Below are positions 11,318-21,751 of a DNA stretch of 64,000 nt, piece by piece. This DNA is from Haemaphysalis longicornis (taxonomy: Eukaryota; Arthropoda; Arachnida; Ixodida; Ixodidae), in assembly GCA_013339765.2 (NCBI GenBank), contig CM023448.1:115167100-115231099 (forward strand). Direction: 5' to 3'. The stretch's first letter is position 1, and each line of letters opens with the position of its first letter. The notes beneath the pieces were generated by a model. The model was not told the origin of the DNA and searched no databases. It saw only the letters and a list, made by a program, of their open reading frames with translations. Both the position numbers and the translations under genes were made by a program.

Positions 11318-12009
11318 GTAAGCAGCGCTTCAACGCACCTCAAAACGAGAAGAAAATGAAACGGACTTCGCACCACTTGTTAATGTCGCTGGTTCATGAA
11401 GGTCTAAGCTTCATTGCTTTCGTTGGGCGCCAGGTGTAGCATCGCGTAGTTAGTACAAAGACTGTTAGTGCAAACAGTAGCATTGGCAATGGTGCTTAGG
11501 CACTTAATAAAAAAATATGAAAAGGGGACCTTCAGCCGGACATAACTCAGTGCAAAACGTCATGCTCGCATTGCGTCATGTCCCTGGTCAAACGATCGAC
11601 TTTTTTTTAGTCGGATCGTATGCTGATCCTCGACATTCGCCAAATCTGCACCGTTGGGGCCTGTGATTGGCCACACTAGAGCGTTGCGACGAAAACGACC
11701 TACGAAGATGTCGTACATAGAGTAGAGAGGATAAACCAAGAAGCTTGGAGTGGGTAACTGTATCATATAGGTCAGACACAACCGCAGTAATTTGCGTTAG
11801 TCATGAGGTGGCGTCGCTACCGCGACAACAGTGGACGAACAATCATGGACTCAATATCAACACTGACGGCAGGTCACCCGGCACCCACACAAGTCCAAGT
11901 GTCGCACGAAATTCTGAAATAATTTTTGAGACCATTCTGCTGACGCTGCACTTCGCGCCGCCGTTTTGGAGTCGTCGCCTCAGTTTTCTTACCGCCGTTT
12001 TTGAATCGA

Positions 12010-12205
12010 CCATGCCTTGACCGTGATGTTGGCCCCTTTCTAGTTAACTGCAACCCGGCGGCTTAGACTATTTGGGGCTCTTCAACGTTTGCTGAAATCT
12101 GGACACGGGCATTTTTGTTTTTCACATCACCACAAAAACGGCCGCCGAAGCCGGTATCGAACCCGCGTCCTCAGGCTCGCCAGCACAAGGCCACCGCGGA
12201 GAGAT
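12010..12205 (-). repeat. Ruka-like tRNA-derived SINE, diverged
   Basis: On the minus strand an A-box-like TGGCCTTGTGC (complement of 12183-12193) and a B box GGTTCGATACC (complement of 12153-12163) are followed by a body with TGCCCGTGT and AACGTTGAAGAGCCCCA. The body resembles the Ruka-type SINE seen at 8605 but is more degraded. The 3' limit is uncertain. Confidence 0.6.
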
Positions 12206-12714
12206 ATGAGTCAGATTAAACTCTAGGTAAGATTTATAGAAATTGAACGATTCGAGCCAGTAATCCTAGTTTTCTTTTCTCGCGGACCATTTCTGTGATA
12301 ATTCTTTGCGGATTCAAATATCCGCCTTCCCGCTGACCGCACTGCACAAACAACGGGCGCCTCTTATCTGCCAGCTCCTGTTTTACGACTGAGATGTGCT
12401 CGCTTTCTCCCCCTCATCGCCAACTCGCCGCTCGTCCGTTCACTCAGTAGACTGACCTATATGTGCTTGGCGTCAGCCGCTATGTTCTGAGAGGAAACGA
12501 AAGCGCTTCTTTACTTTATCGGGGCAACTGGCTTCTGCGAGCGACCCTAGATACTTTCGCGTGCGAGGATCCCCTTTGTGTTTTAATGATATTTTTCCTT
12601 TAGGTCAGGTGCATTGATCATTATTTTATCTATTCTTTCCGTCTAACAGCAGAGCTGTTCGGCCTCGGCACGTCGCACCAAAAAATCTCGAAGCCTCAGA
12701 AAAAAATGTGGTTA

Positions 12715-12787
12715 GGGAGGTCCCGGGAATCGAACCCGCACCTTTACGCTGTGAAACCGAAAACCTAACCACTGAGCCACCCCAAAG
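12715..12787 (-). repeat. tRNA-derived SINE head
   Basis: On the minus strand TGGCTCAGTGG (A box, complement of 12769-12779) and GGTTCGATTCC (B box, complement of 12726-12736) are both perfect matches to pol III consensus. The unit begins directly after the poly-A of the L1/Tx1-like element, so the two are head to tail on the same strand. A T-rich tail follows. Confidence 0.75.
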
Positions 12788-13079
12788 TTTTTTTTTCTTT
12801 ATTACATGGGAGAATACGCTCAGACGTTGCAGTACGAGGAATACAAGCAAACAAAAGAATACACCGAAGTTATGAGAAGCAAATATACATCAAAATTCAG
12901 GCAAACACACGGGCGTTCAAAAGAGGGAACCAGTCAGGTGGTTGGTCAAGCGAAAACACACTATGTACAAATGCCACAGTTTCTCGGAAATAAGACTTAG
13001 TTGATCTTGGTGGCTCAGCATGCTCTATCACATCAGCGGCATCGCCACAGACTGTACAAACCAATCAACAGAAACATGT

Positions 13080-13858
13080 CATAGGTGGCTCAACAGGATA
13101 GCGAATGGCAAAAAATGGGATAGAGAAAGGCGTAATAGATCATGCCTTTTTTGAGCGTTCGCGGCAAAATGTCCCAGAAAAGGACAGCATCTCTGCAGTC
13201 TACAAAGCAGCGATCAATGTGATGTCAAGCTTGGTCTCTGGTGCGACAGAGCCGACAGTCTGTTGATCAAGCTATAAACAGACCCCGACCTTCATCCAAG
13301 TTTTAACAGGGAGCGTGCCAGTGTGTAATTTAAAGAAAAATGTTTTAACACCTGGCGGAACACACATTTTACACACTCTATTGAGGACATCCTGGTACGG
13401 ACACTGTAGGTACAGAACACGATATAAAGGTGTGGGAAAAAGCCCCAGAAACCAGGGCATCAGAAATAGACTCGACGCGCGAAGCAGTAAATATGTACTC
13501 AAGGCTAAACCGAGCCTGTAAGAAGCGAAACGTGTCAACCACTTCTTTGAGGAAACCTCGCGGGCTTCGGGCTGCTTCCACAGACAGCGAAGACACCACA
13601 ATATCAGGGAGAAAATGTGCAAGACGTATTTGCCAGTACAGCTTTCAAAAAAGGATGTTGAACATCTCGAAAGTAGAATAAACGAGAAAGAAGCTGCCAA
13701 AGAAACAGATGAACAAGCCCAAGTCCCCCTCGCACAACCGGAAGAAAAAGGTTATCGCGACGCATTGGCTCACTACGCGAACACCAAATGAAGGTTGCAA
13801 AAATCCGGTGAAAAAGCCTGTATCCTGAGTCGTGAGCAATGTAACACCTGTAGGACAT
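13080..13858 (-). pseudogene. L1/Tx1-like C-terminal region with zinc-knuckle remnant
   Basis: Several overlapping frames give the downstream part of the same polyprotein: FHRIFATFIW (from about 13840), EPMRRDNLFLPVVRGGLGL (about 13770), DVLNRVCKMCVPPGVKTF and KLHTGTLPVKTWM (about 13380-13290), then CRLCRTRDQ, HHIDRCFVDC and DAVLFWDIL (about 13260-13150). The CxxC...HxxxxC arrangement matches the C-terminal zinc knuckle of this group. An in-frame stop sits inside the knuckle, and frame changes occur near 13600 and 13380. Confidence 0.75.
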
Positions 13859-14029
13859 AAAGAAGTCGGGTCACAAGGAACGTGTTACACGCCCGAGCAC
13901 GAGAAAAGATGGACAGCTGCCGTCCCGCCAGTCATTCACTTGGCGCTGTAGCTTCACCGCCTGCTCCGACCAATGCGAGTCATAATTTGTCCGTGTCTAT
14001 TTTGCGCTTTCAGTTTCCATTATGCATCA

Positions 14030-15042
14030 TCAACAGGCCCAAACCATGACCCTTTTGCAATGCGAGTCAGTATTGCGAAACTGGGAGAGGGGTACTCCTA
14101 AATAAGTTAGGTCTCTATTCCAATTGATTCCGGCGAAACAATCGGGTGTGGTTCCCCATTCTCCCAACCAAAATCCGCAGCTTTTCTCGAAATTCAGGGC
14201 CGCACCTGAAACCTCGCAAAATTCTTGTGTAATGGCAAGAGCGTTCTCCACGCTGGCCTTGTCAGTACAAAATAAAGCGACATCATCGGCATATGCTAAA
14301 ATTTTCACTTCGAAGGACGATAGCGTGAACCCTCTAACATTAATGTCCTCTATTATGCGCATGCATAATGGTTCCAGATATAAGCAAAACAGGAGTGGTG
14401 ATAATGGGCACCCTTGACGAACCGATGAAAGAAGGTGAATTGGTTGGGTTAGTCGATTGTTGACTATCACTCTTGTCGAGCCATTAGCATAACATATTTG
14501 AATACCCTCGGTAAGCCAAGATCCTGCGTTCACATGCTGTAGAGCACGAAACAGAAATTGGTGACTGACGCGATCGAATGCCTTTGCCAAATCTAGTTGT
14601 ACTAAGGCTACCTTGGGCTGACGTACCCGAAACACACTCCAATATAGACCTTGCTATGTGTATGTTAGTTTGAATAGATCGCCCACGGATGCCACATGTC
14701 TGATGGTCACCAACTAGTAGCTCAATTACATTTTGAAGACGGTTTGCCAAAATCTTAGCGAGGACTTTATAATCTACATTACACAAGGAAATTGGGACGA
14801 TATCCTTCTACTTTACGCAGTTTGTCAGGATCATTACTTTTGGGGATTAGAACAGTGTGGCCTTCGTACAGCGTAGGTGGAAGAAATCCAGTTTTGTAAG
14901 CCTCGCGGTAAACCTCAAGTAAAAATGGAGCCAGCAGAGAACAGAATGTGCGGTAAAATTCTGCAGTGAGACCATCAGGTCCCGGGGTTTTGCCTTTCGA
15001 ACCCCGCACCCCTTCGGCCTTCGGGGTGGCTCCAATTGGCAT
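14030..15042 (-). pseudogene. reverse transcriptase domain, frameshifted
   Basis: Segments in order: GKTPGPDGLTAEFY with LIPKSNDPDKL and VEGYRP (15042-14779), CNVDYKVLAKILANRL (from about 14786), LVQLDLAKAFDRVSH (motif A, from about 14610), SSVRQGCPLSPLLFCLYLEP, and ILAYADDVALFC carrying the intact YADD catalytic box (about 14280). One extra base after 'GYRP' near 14800 causes the first frameshift. A second lies near 14640. Joining the frames gives the usual L1/Tx1 RT order, so this is a true RT that has lost coding ability. The frame closes at 14030 after a YLGVPLSQ block. Confidence 0.85.
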
Positions 15043-15085
15043 TCAAGAATTGGAGCCACCCCAAAGGCCGAAGGGGTGCGGGGTT
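15000..15085. repeat. 38-bp inverted repeat, 10-base loop
   Basis: Left arm 15000-15037, loop 15038-15047, right arm 15048-15085; 37 of 38 positions pair. The left arm is continuous with the RT reading frame of the element to its left. The right arm is an inverted copy of it, so the palindrome sits at the 5' truncation point of that element. Confidence 0.95.
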
Positions 15086-15121
15086 AGCAGTGGCGGGCAA
15101 CAATAACATTCGCACCAATTG

Positions 15122-15200
15122 AAAAAAAAAAAAAAAAAAAAAAGGCGCTGCCCGGTGTTATGAAGCCGGCGTCTATCCGATTGGGCTATCATCGCATTCC
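15122..15200 (-). repeat. truncated tRNA-Met-like SINE
   Basis: On the minus strand an A box TAGCCCAATCGG (complement of 15177-15188) and CTTCATAA loop are present, but the B box is lost. A T-run (A-run 15122-15143 on plus) follows directly. Same family as 5220 and 20920. Confidence 0.55.
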
Positions 15201-15588
15201 GGGCGCATAACATTTCCTTAGGGTTCGTAGCGCGGGCGTTGGCTTTGGACTTGGCCGCGGGTTCTAGCGCGTGCTAACGCGGTCCACTTTGGGGGCAATG
15301 CGAAAGTCTGCGGACGAAACGATCCGGGCCTCCCAGTCATGGAGAACTTTCAGCGGCAAGTTCGAAAATAAGTGGGAGGTGCAGCAGCCAGGTCTCCGAC
15401 GAAGGGAGAGGTGGCCGCCACCTCTGCTGTTTCTCCAGCGTCGCACCACTAGTGCAAGCTGCGCCATTTTTTTTTAGACTTTTTCTTTCTTGCTGCTTTA
15501 CTCTCTCCGCCGTTATTTTGCAATCCCTAGCCGCTCATGCTATAGGGTAGCCAACCGGCATTTCCGTTGTGATTTTTTCTTGCTTGCT

Positions 15589-15605
15589 TCCTTCCTTCCT
15601 AGTTT

Positions 15606-15673
<68 letters not shown>

Positions 15674-15687
15674 TATTTCTTTCTTTC

Positions 15688-15722
<35 letters not shown>

Positions 15723-15740
15723 TCCTTTCTTTCTTTCTCT
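15589..15740 (+). repeat. (CTTT)n microsatellite
   Basis: About 150 bases of CTTT repeat with a few interruptions. It produces Phe/Ser-rich or Lys/Glu-rich ORFs on the two strands that are not genes. Confidence 0.95.
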
Positions 15741-15918
15741 GCATGAGCCATCCTACTCTCGAGGTGGGCGACGTGCGAAGCTTTCTCGCACACGACTTAG
15801 AGTTGAGACAATTTCGGTGAAATATGTATGTGGAATTTTTTCTCTTGAGCGTTGACGGTGGTAACATCTAAGAAAGACACCTACATACATCCACACACGT
15901 TTAGTTTGACTTCACTGG

Positions 15919-16106
15919 TTTTGAAAATGGTGTCCATTCATAACTAATCTGCTCAAAATGCATACATGTACAAGTAATTAGACGCATAAGCTACAGGAAC
16001 AGGTCGTGTTTTGACTTGAAAATGGTGCCTATTACAAACTAACGTAGTCAAGATGCGTATTCATGGGATGAACGTATAAGTTTGAGGCCGAAATCATGTT
16101 TTGAAC
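15919..16106 (+). repeat. diverged 95-bp tandem repeat
   Basis: Two adjacent units (about 15919-16013 and 16014-16106), each starting TTGAAAATGGTG and containing a 'GTGTTTTGA / ATGTTTTGA' end. Similarity is clear but imperfect. Confidence 0.7.
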
Positions 16107-16161
16107 GGCGGGCGACTTTGTTAGTGGCCGCGTGCAATAAATAGTACATACACCGGCGGGT

Positions 16162-16282
16162 TCGTTTTCCGATGCCTTCCAACGCTGTCCAAGACCCGTG
16201 GAGCCTCTGAAGTTCCTGTTCGCGGACATAGAAAATACGTGGATGCCGAGCCATATAAGCTTCTGCTTAAAAGTGAAATTTA
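16162..16282 (+). repeat. dispersed direct repeat, copy 1
   Basis: About 120 bases containing CCAACGCTGTCCAAGACCCG and TAGAAAATACGTGGATGCCG, repeated in the same orientation at 17207-17323. The two copies bracket about 0.92 kb, including a tRNA-like SINE. Either a segmental duplication or a repeat family. Confidence 0.9.
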
Positions 16283-16859
16283 AAGGGACAGACAACCGAT
16301 TTATGTCGCGTATATATGTTCTCTAGCTCATATGAAAGCCAGCGTTTTATATAGCCCGGTAACCCCAAGCAATTTCTAAACAAATTGGGGGAAATAATTT
16401 TAATTTGGCAGCAAACTTCCTGAAATCGGAAGGGTGGCGGTTCGTAGTGTCGAAACTTGACACTACAATATGTGTCCCTGTCACGTGACCTGCAAGCCTA
16501 TCAGCTACTGTAAATGCTGCTTTGATGAAAAACGGTTTATTTATGTATTGAAAACCTTTTAATACAAGTATTTGTACAAGGGTTTAAAAGGTGGAAATAT
16601 GTATTTCAAACCAGTATTTTGAAAATTTGAAAAACACGCCGCCCGCCGTCGCTGGGTGCTTCAGTGTGGCTAACTGAGCAACTCATGCCCAGAATCAACG
16701 GAAGCTTTCAGTATTTTTTTTTTAAACAGCCCAGTGAAGGAGCTTTGACGATTCTGCCTGAGTCAGGGGCGTTTACTTCTGCCTTTTTTCTTGATTTCAG
16801 TTTCCAAATACGCTTTCTTCTTTCTTTTTCCAACGGCAGCTTTAAAAAAAAAAAAAAAA

Positions 16860-16950
16860 CGGTCGAAACGTCGCGCCAGGGAGAATCGAACTTCCCATCT
16901 CCACGACGTGAGGCCAGATTCTAACCTATCGTCTATCCCAACAGATGGCG
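16860..16950 (-). repeat. tRNA-derived SINE, tRNA-Val-like
   Basis: On the minus strand TAGACGATAGGTTA (A-box-like), a CTCACGT anticodon-type loop and AGTTCGATTCT (B box, complement of 16882-16892) are in tRNA spacing, followed by a T-run (A-run at 16844-16859 on plus). Confidence 0.6.
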
Positions 16951-17206
16951 CATTTTTTTCGTGCAAAAATAGACCGTTGCATTAATTAAAACACACATAC
17001 AGGAAACAGAAAGCCTGCGATTCAAATTTTTTTTAGCTGGGGACAAGTTTTTAAATATCGTTTTTAATTCGCATACAGACAAAAGCGTGCTGCCGAGGTG
17101 CTACTAACTATGTAATGGTAGCCAGCATTATTTTTGGGATGGACGACGTATACGGCTCGTAGATAAAAATTTCGTTTTAAAAAGTTTTAGGGCGTTATCA
17201 GCAAAA

Positions 17207-17323
17207 CCGTTTCTCATGCTTCCAACGCTGTCCAAGACCCGTGGAGCCTCTGAAGTTCTTTTGCGGACATAGAAAATACGTGGACGCCGAGCCATATCAG
17301 TTTCCGCTTAAAAGTGAAGTTTA
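17207..17323 (+). repeat. dispersed direct repeat, copy 2
   Basis: Second copy of the 16162-16282 block, same strand, with one or two small indels and a handful of substitutions seen by eye. Confidence 0.9.
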
Positions 17324-19848
17324 AAATGTGTGCTATTGAAATGCCCTTCGCACAAACAAACGCAATGGTCTATAGAGGCCGCAGCTGATTCCAAACTACA
17401 CCGACGAAGAAACATCGGACAACCATTGTTCTTGTGCGCGCGCATGTGCGAGCACACCGTCGTAATTAGAGTGGGCTGTTGCCAGCAAATACGGGTGGAG
17501 TTACGGGTGTGGAGTCACGTGGTGTGCTGTTCAAACAGACATTCTGTGCTGCACATTCTTATTGGCAAATAACAGCAGCACGCCCGGTCGTGTTGTCAGA
17601 TTTTGCCTCTATTTCATGCGCATTTTAATAATGGTCATAGTACGTATGAAACTTCAACGTATGTTAATTGTATCAAAGTTGCATATGAAATGAAACTTTC
17701 ATTGTTTAATTTTAATAACAAATTATGTGTTCTTTTTTTGCACAAGTCAGCATTGCGCTCTCCCACGCACTCACAACGCGCTGAAGCCACGCGCTACCGT
17801 CTCAAAAAACCAAGCCCGCCCAAGTTTGTGCACTTTGTTGCCTTTTTTTTTTTCCGCGTCACCTAAAAGCAAGCCAGTACCGAAATCAATCGCGCACGCC
17901 CATCCCGGCGAGACTCTCCCTAGTGCGTTCATTACCGCGAAGGGCCTCTGAGGAAACCATCTAGTCGGGCAGACGGGAGCCATCGTGTGGCCGTCGATGG
18001 AACGCCCACGGTTCCGTCGCCCACGCCGGCGCAGCCGAGATGAGCGCGGCTTTTCACGTCAACCACGAACCGAAAGAGCGCTGCGCGGGCGGGGGCGCCC
18101 AAACTGCCGTTTCTCCGCCAGCGCGCGCGCAGACGGTGGCGGGTGTATTTGTACGGCCGCGATATATGCGCCTGCGAAGACAGCCGCGCTCAGCCCACGC
18201 GCGAGCGTCCTCCCGTACGCGAGGGCGCGACATCATCCCCGCATTCATGCCCACTCGGCGGCATCTTGGTTTACCCAGGTGCTGGTCAATTCGGCGGCTG
18301 CATTTTGCCGCTGACTTGGGATACATCGTGATGCATGCTATAGCGCCGCTTACATCGCGGTCGAACCGCAGCGGGGTGTGTAACTGCGCCCATTACGTGC
18401 GCAGGTGACATAGGTCGTTCCGTTTGACGCCTGACAGAATCCACTTTCGGGGCTTGTGTGGGGTGGCGTGATTCCGCACAGAATTCAAATGTACTTCTGG
18501 GCACAGCGGTGGGTTGGGGGGTGTAGTCGACAACTGAGTGCTACTCACGACCCAGTGCCTCATCCTGGATAAGCAATTGGCTCTTTTCGCCACTGTCTGC
18601 TGGATATTTTTAAAGCTCGAGCTCTCGCAGCTGCGCTGTCGCCCGTGGATTATGACTCTGTACCACGTGACCGCTACCAACTGTCCCGCCTATAATCCGG
18701 GTTCTTTCTGCCTCCTAGTCAGAACTTTCAGCCCACAGCTGTGGTGGGCTATTGGGCAAGAGGAAACAGGCTACTGACACTGAGGAGGATGGCATCCCAT
18801 GGAGGCGGGGCTAAGGGGGGAATTCATAAACTTCTGATTCCGGGTGTCGTCGCGGAAAAAAAGGAGGCAGCTCAACACGTGTTTCCTGTGCCTTGGAAAA
18901 CTGTCCCGATCACATCGCGCCATTATGCCTTTCATACTGGGTGGACAGTCATCCTATAATGATTCCTTGAGTTCACGTGTAATAAGGGCTACCACACCCC
19001 CATCCTAAAGCATGCCGTATAACATTAAGGTAAGCATGTTTCTAACTAGACGCACTTCCGGCCAATCGGGTACCCTTGCCTGCGCCTATTTGAACTTCAC
19101 TAACCTGTGGTCGGTGTGTGGGCAAGAAGAACTATTTCTCAACAAAATGCGGCCGAACTTTTCAAACCGCACACATTGAGCGAGTCAGTATCCCATCTAC
19201 AGTTGCGAAGATACCACAAGTCGAGAAAACTGCTTGGCTATTCTCTCTGATGGTGTGCGTCAAAATGAAGCGTTTTCCCTCCACGCCACGAAGGCGGATT
19301 CAATAGCTAAGTCCGCTCGTTCCCGCTCCAGTCCTTCCGAGGCGAACCAAACAAAAATTGCCATTCTTAGTATGCATACCAGCTCCCCTTGTACGCTCCC
19401 CTTGTCCATCTACACGTGGGGTCATTTTCCAAGCGCCAGAGTTCGCCAGCGTCAGAGCATTTGCCTGTAGTAAAGCCCGCTCGGAGCGACATCCTTTTAT
19501 AGCGCGCGCGTTATTCCCATTGGTTTAAATTAGCCAAACTTTGAGTGGCCTCCCGCGCACCATTGAGAGCCGCCACACAATGGCGGCCTCCTTCCGGAGC
19601 TGGCACACAGGGAGGCAGCGGCGCGGAGAAGCCAGCATCCTCTCTTTGGGACTGGCAATAAATAAAAGCCCCGTTCCTCCCTTTTGCGCTGCTCGCGACA
19701 TTCAGGCGCGCACGCGAAAGCGCCCAACCGCGAGCGCGGCCAAACGACACAGAAGCGCCGGGAGGAAGCCCGCGCTTAACAAACCGTGTGCACGTCCCTC
19801 CCCCACCTCTCGCTGCAGCGGCACGTATGCATGCGCGCAGCTTGTGTG
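17324..19848. other. no recognisable gene; CpG-rich interior
   Basis: CpG-rich sequence around 17880-18400 and 19500-19850 yields overlapping ORFs on both strands, as GC-rich DNA does. No domain or strong splice pair was found. A donor-like AAG|GTAAGC at about 19029-19036 has no obvious coding sequence before it. Confidence 0.4.
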
Positions 19849-19908
19849 TATAAAGAGTGGCATCCTTCGAGCTTCATTGTCGAGCCTCGCGCCCACCGCG
19901 GGCGGACG
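19849..19908 (+). promoter_or_regulatory. candidate TATA / initiator / DPE core promoter
   Basis: TATAAAG at 19849-19855 is followed 27 bases later by an initiator-like TTCATTG with A at 19876, and by GGACG at 19904-19908, which fits the downstream promoter element consensus RGWYV at about +29. Three core elements at arthropod-typical spacing inside a CpG-rich block is more than chance usually gives, though each motif is short. Plus-strand transcription would start near 19876. Confidence 0.4.
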
Positions 19909-19914
19909 CCGGCA

Positions 19915-19992
19915 ATGTCGACATCAGGGTCGGACCTGTTGCGCTGCGGCCACTCTCCCGTTCTGTTGTCGCTGCATCGACGTTCGCAATGA
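19915..19992 (+). CDS. candidate upstream ORF (25 aa)
   Basis: First ATG after the candidate start site at 19876. It encodes 25 residues (MSTSGSDLLRCGHS...) and ends with TGA at 19990-19992. The stop overlaps the next ATG as ATGA, an arrangement that allows termination-reinitiation. No similarity is recognised. Confidence 0.2.
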   Translation: MSTSGSDLLRCGHSPVLLSLHRRSQ

Positions 19993-20327
19993 AGGCTGCA
20001 TCCGTGGACGAGCTGATACATGCAGACACCCTGCGCATCACCCGCACCCTCTTACCTCTCTACCGCGCTCACCCGGCTCCCGTAATGCTGTGGCAGTCAC
20101 TGGCGTCGTCGACTCTGCACTTTGCAGAAGCTTGGTCACAGGCTGCTACTGTTTTTAGGACCTGGTGTCTGCTTACTTCATTATTTTTTTTTTTTACTTT
20201 GCAGCTGACGCTTCGACGTTGCGGGGTTCTAAATCGTGGATATGTCATCCCGCAAGAAATCTTTCGCTGCAGAGGAAATTCTATAACACAGCCAGCTGAG
20301 GAGGCTGTCCTCTCCCCCTTGCGCTAG
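19989..20327 (+). CDS. candidate ORF downstream of the 19.85-kb promoter (112 aa)
   Basis: Begins MKAASVDELIHADTLRI and stays open for 112 codons. The first 55 residues or so look like ordinary protein. The middle (CLLTSLFFFF) is encoded by a T-run at 20180-20197 that ends in ACTTTGCAG, a good 3' splice acceptor, so the true mRNA may splice out a short intron here. No matching donor is convincing. An alternative ATG at 20240 after that acceptor starts MSSRKKSFAAEEIL and then stops. No family is assigned. Confidence 0.2.
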   Translation: MKAASVDELIHADTLRITRTLLPLYRAHPAPVMLWQSLASSTLHFAEAWSQAATVFRTWCLLTSLFFFFTLQLTLRRCGVLNRGYVIPQEIFRCRGNSITQPAEEAVLSPLR

Positions 20328-20914
20328 AGGAAACACCTCCGGAGGAGGTGCGGAGAGAGTGACCGCGACAGGAGCGCAATTGACGTGATATGCGGACGTA
20401 GCGCCTCGCTCCATGCCGGCTGGAGGAGCGAGGGCTTCTCCCAACCGGCACGGAGCGAGCAGAAGTGTGAGAGATTCAACGCAAATGTTCGTACACTGAA
20501 AATGCTCGCACTGAGCAAACCTGGAGGGTACACCGAGCTGCAGTGGAAACTACATCAGCTGCTAACTCTCACCGAACAGCCGACGTTCGTTCGAGCACTT
20601 GCCATGTGACTCCCTGAATAAAAGGGCTATAGGAAACGAAGTTCAGTACGTGGCACTTGCATAGTTGCCGGCTGGCGAATAGGGCCTGGGGCAGTTTAAG
20701 ACAAAATGCCAAAGTGTCCCATTCGGCGAAAAACAGACGTTGGTGTTGTAGTTGTCCGGTATAGAGAATGGCCGCCGCTGTGAATAGTAAATGAGAGAGA
20801 AAAAAAGAAGAAAAAAACCCGTTCTTTAGAGAAATATATGGTTAAAACGCAAAGCTTTCTCCCATGCAACCTGAGTCAAAGTCAAAGTAAAAAATCCAAA
20901 CTCTTCGGCCATGT

Positions 20915-21010
20915 CGGCATGGCGGATCAGATAGGCGACGGCTTCATAACAGAGGGAACCAGGTTCGATTCCGTCCACGGGAAGCGTTTTTCTAGGCGCT
21001 TTCTCTTCTT
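20915..21010 (+). repeat. tRNA-derived SINE, tRNA-Met-like head
   Basis: Plus-strand A-box-like TGGCGGATCAGA (20920-20931), loop GCTTCATAAC, and perfect B box GGTTCGATTCC (20962-20972), then a CTTT-rich tail. Plus-strand copy of the family also at 5220 and 15122 on minus. Confidence 0.7.
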
Positions 21011-21139
21011 TCTTCTTTATCGTCATCATCATCATGTACCATTTGTGCAAACCAATTGTGTAAAGCTGGCTTTCCTTCAGCCTGCGTTTTGGTGTTACGA
21101 TCTACGGCCCGAATGAGGCATAGAAAGATTCGCTTTAAA

Positions 21140-21222
21140 ACACATTGTAGTTAGTATGAGATTTGAACCCGGGTCTCCAGAGTGGGAGCCGAGCCTTTAC
21201 TACCGCGCTATTTCCGCAGGTT
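21140..21222 (-). repeat. tRNA-derived SINE, tRNA-Gly-like
   Basis: On the minus strand TAGCGCGGTA (A box, complement of 21201-21210), GGCTCCCACTC (anticodon-loop-like, CCC) and GGGTTCAAATCTC (B box, complement of 21158-21170). The head GCGGAAATAGCGCGG resembles a tRNA 5' end. Confidence 0.6.
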
Positions 21223-21713
21223 TCCAGCGGTGGACAAAATTTAGTCTAGTGTGTGCCACACTGCCGCGTGACACGGGAACGGGACTGCACGTGAGCAGAA
21301 CAGGGGTACCCCAGCCGCGCAGAACTCTGGTAATTGAGAAGCTGAAGGCGTGCGTTTTGCCAGTTTGCTTGTTGAATGGATTCGCTACAAAAGACGAAGA
21401 ACTTGAAAGTGAAGAGACGCAAATACATTGGAAGTAGTGAAAAAGTCTCATAAGTATCACTAGGCTTTCGCCTTCATATCACGTCAGGAGGCTTAAGCCC
21501 CCAAGAATTCCTTTATTTTAGTCCAGGAGGACCATTCTCCAGATGTATTTACCCAACAACGGCCTCCTAACAATGCAAAAAAAGGGTCCTTTAGGGTAAG
21601 GCGCAATTTATAAGCCAACGGGGATTAGAAGATTCAACCTCATGTATACGTTTAAACTATTTGATCCCTTTGTAAAACTTAAACAGTCGCACATGAGCAG
21701 TGAAATTAGTGGA

Positions 21714-21751
21714 TCTCCGAGCGGGCACCAGCTATGGTGCCCGCTCGGAGA
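21714..21751. repeat. perfect 17-bp hairpin with 4-base loop
   Basis: Left arm 21714-21730, loop GCTA, right arm 21735-21751, all 17 positions pair. GC-rich stem, no flanking T-run. Similar in form to the hairpins at 10792 and 15000. Confidence 0.95.

Larger units (their letters stand above)
12788..15047 (-). mobile_element. L1/Tx1-like non-LTR retrotransposon, 5'-truncated and decayed
   Basis: A minus-strand element covering the reverse transcriptase domain, a C-terminal region and a 3' UTR. The 3' end shows AATAAA (complement of 12798-12803) followed at once by a nine-base A-run (complement of 12788-12796), as expected for a poly(A)-tailed L1-type element. Coding capacity is broken into at least five frame segments. 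The endonuclease ORF is missing; recognisable sequence stops at a palindrome (15000-15085). Placement in the L1/Tx1 group rests on the RT motifs and the C-terminal 'DAVLFWDIL' block. Confidence 0.8.

Noticed and set aside
15490..15867. Phe/Ser-rich and Lys/Glu-rich ORFs
   Set aside because: Translations of the CTTT microsatellite.
20240..20284. piggyBac-like transposase start (MSSRKKSFAAEEIL)
   Set aside because: The 14-residue N-terminus is suggestive but a stop follows and no downstream domain is present.
20915..20975. Functional tRNA gene
   Set aside because: A and B boxes are present but no paired acceptor stem can be drawn; the same applies to the other SINE heads.
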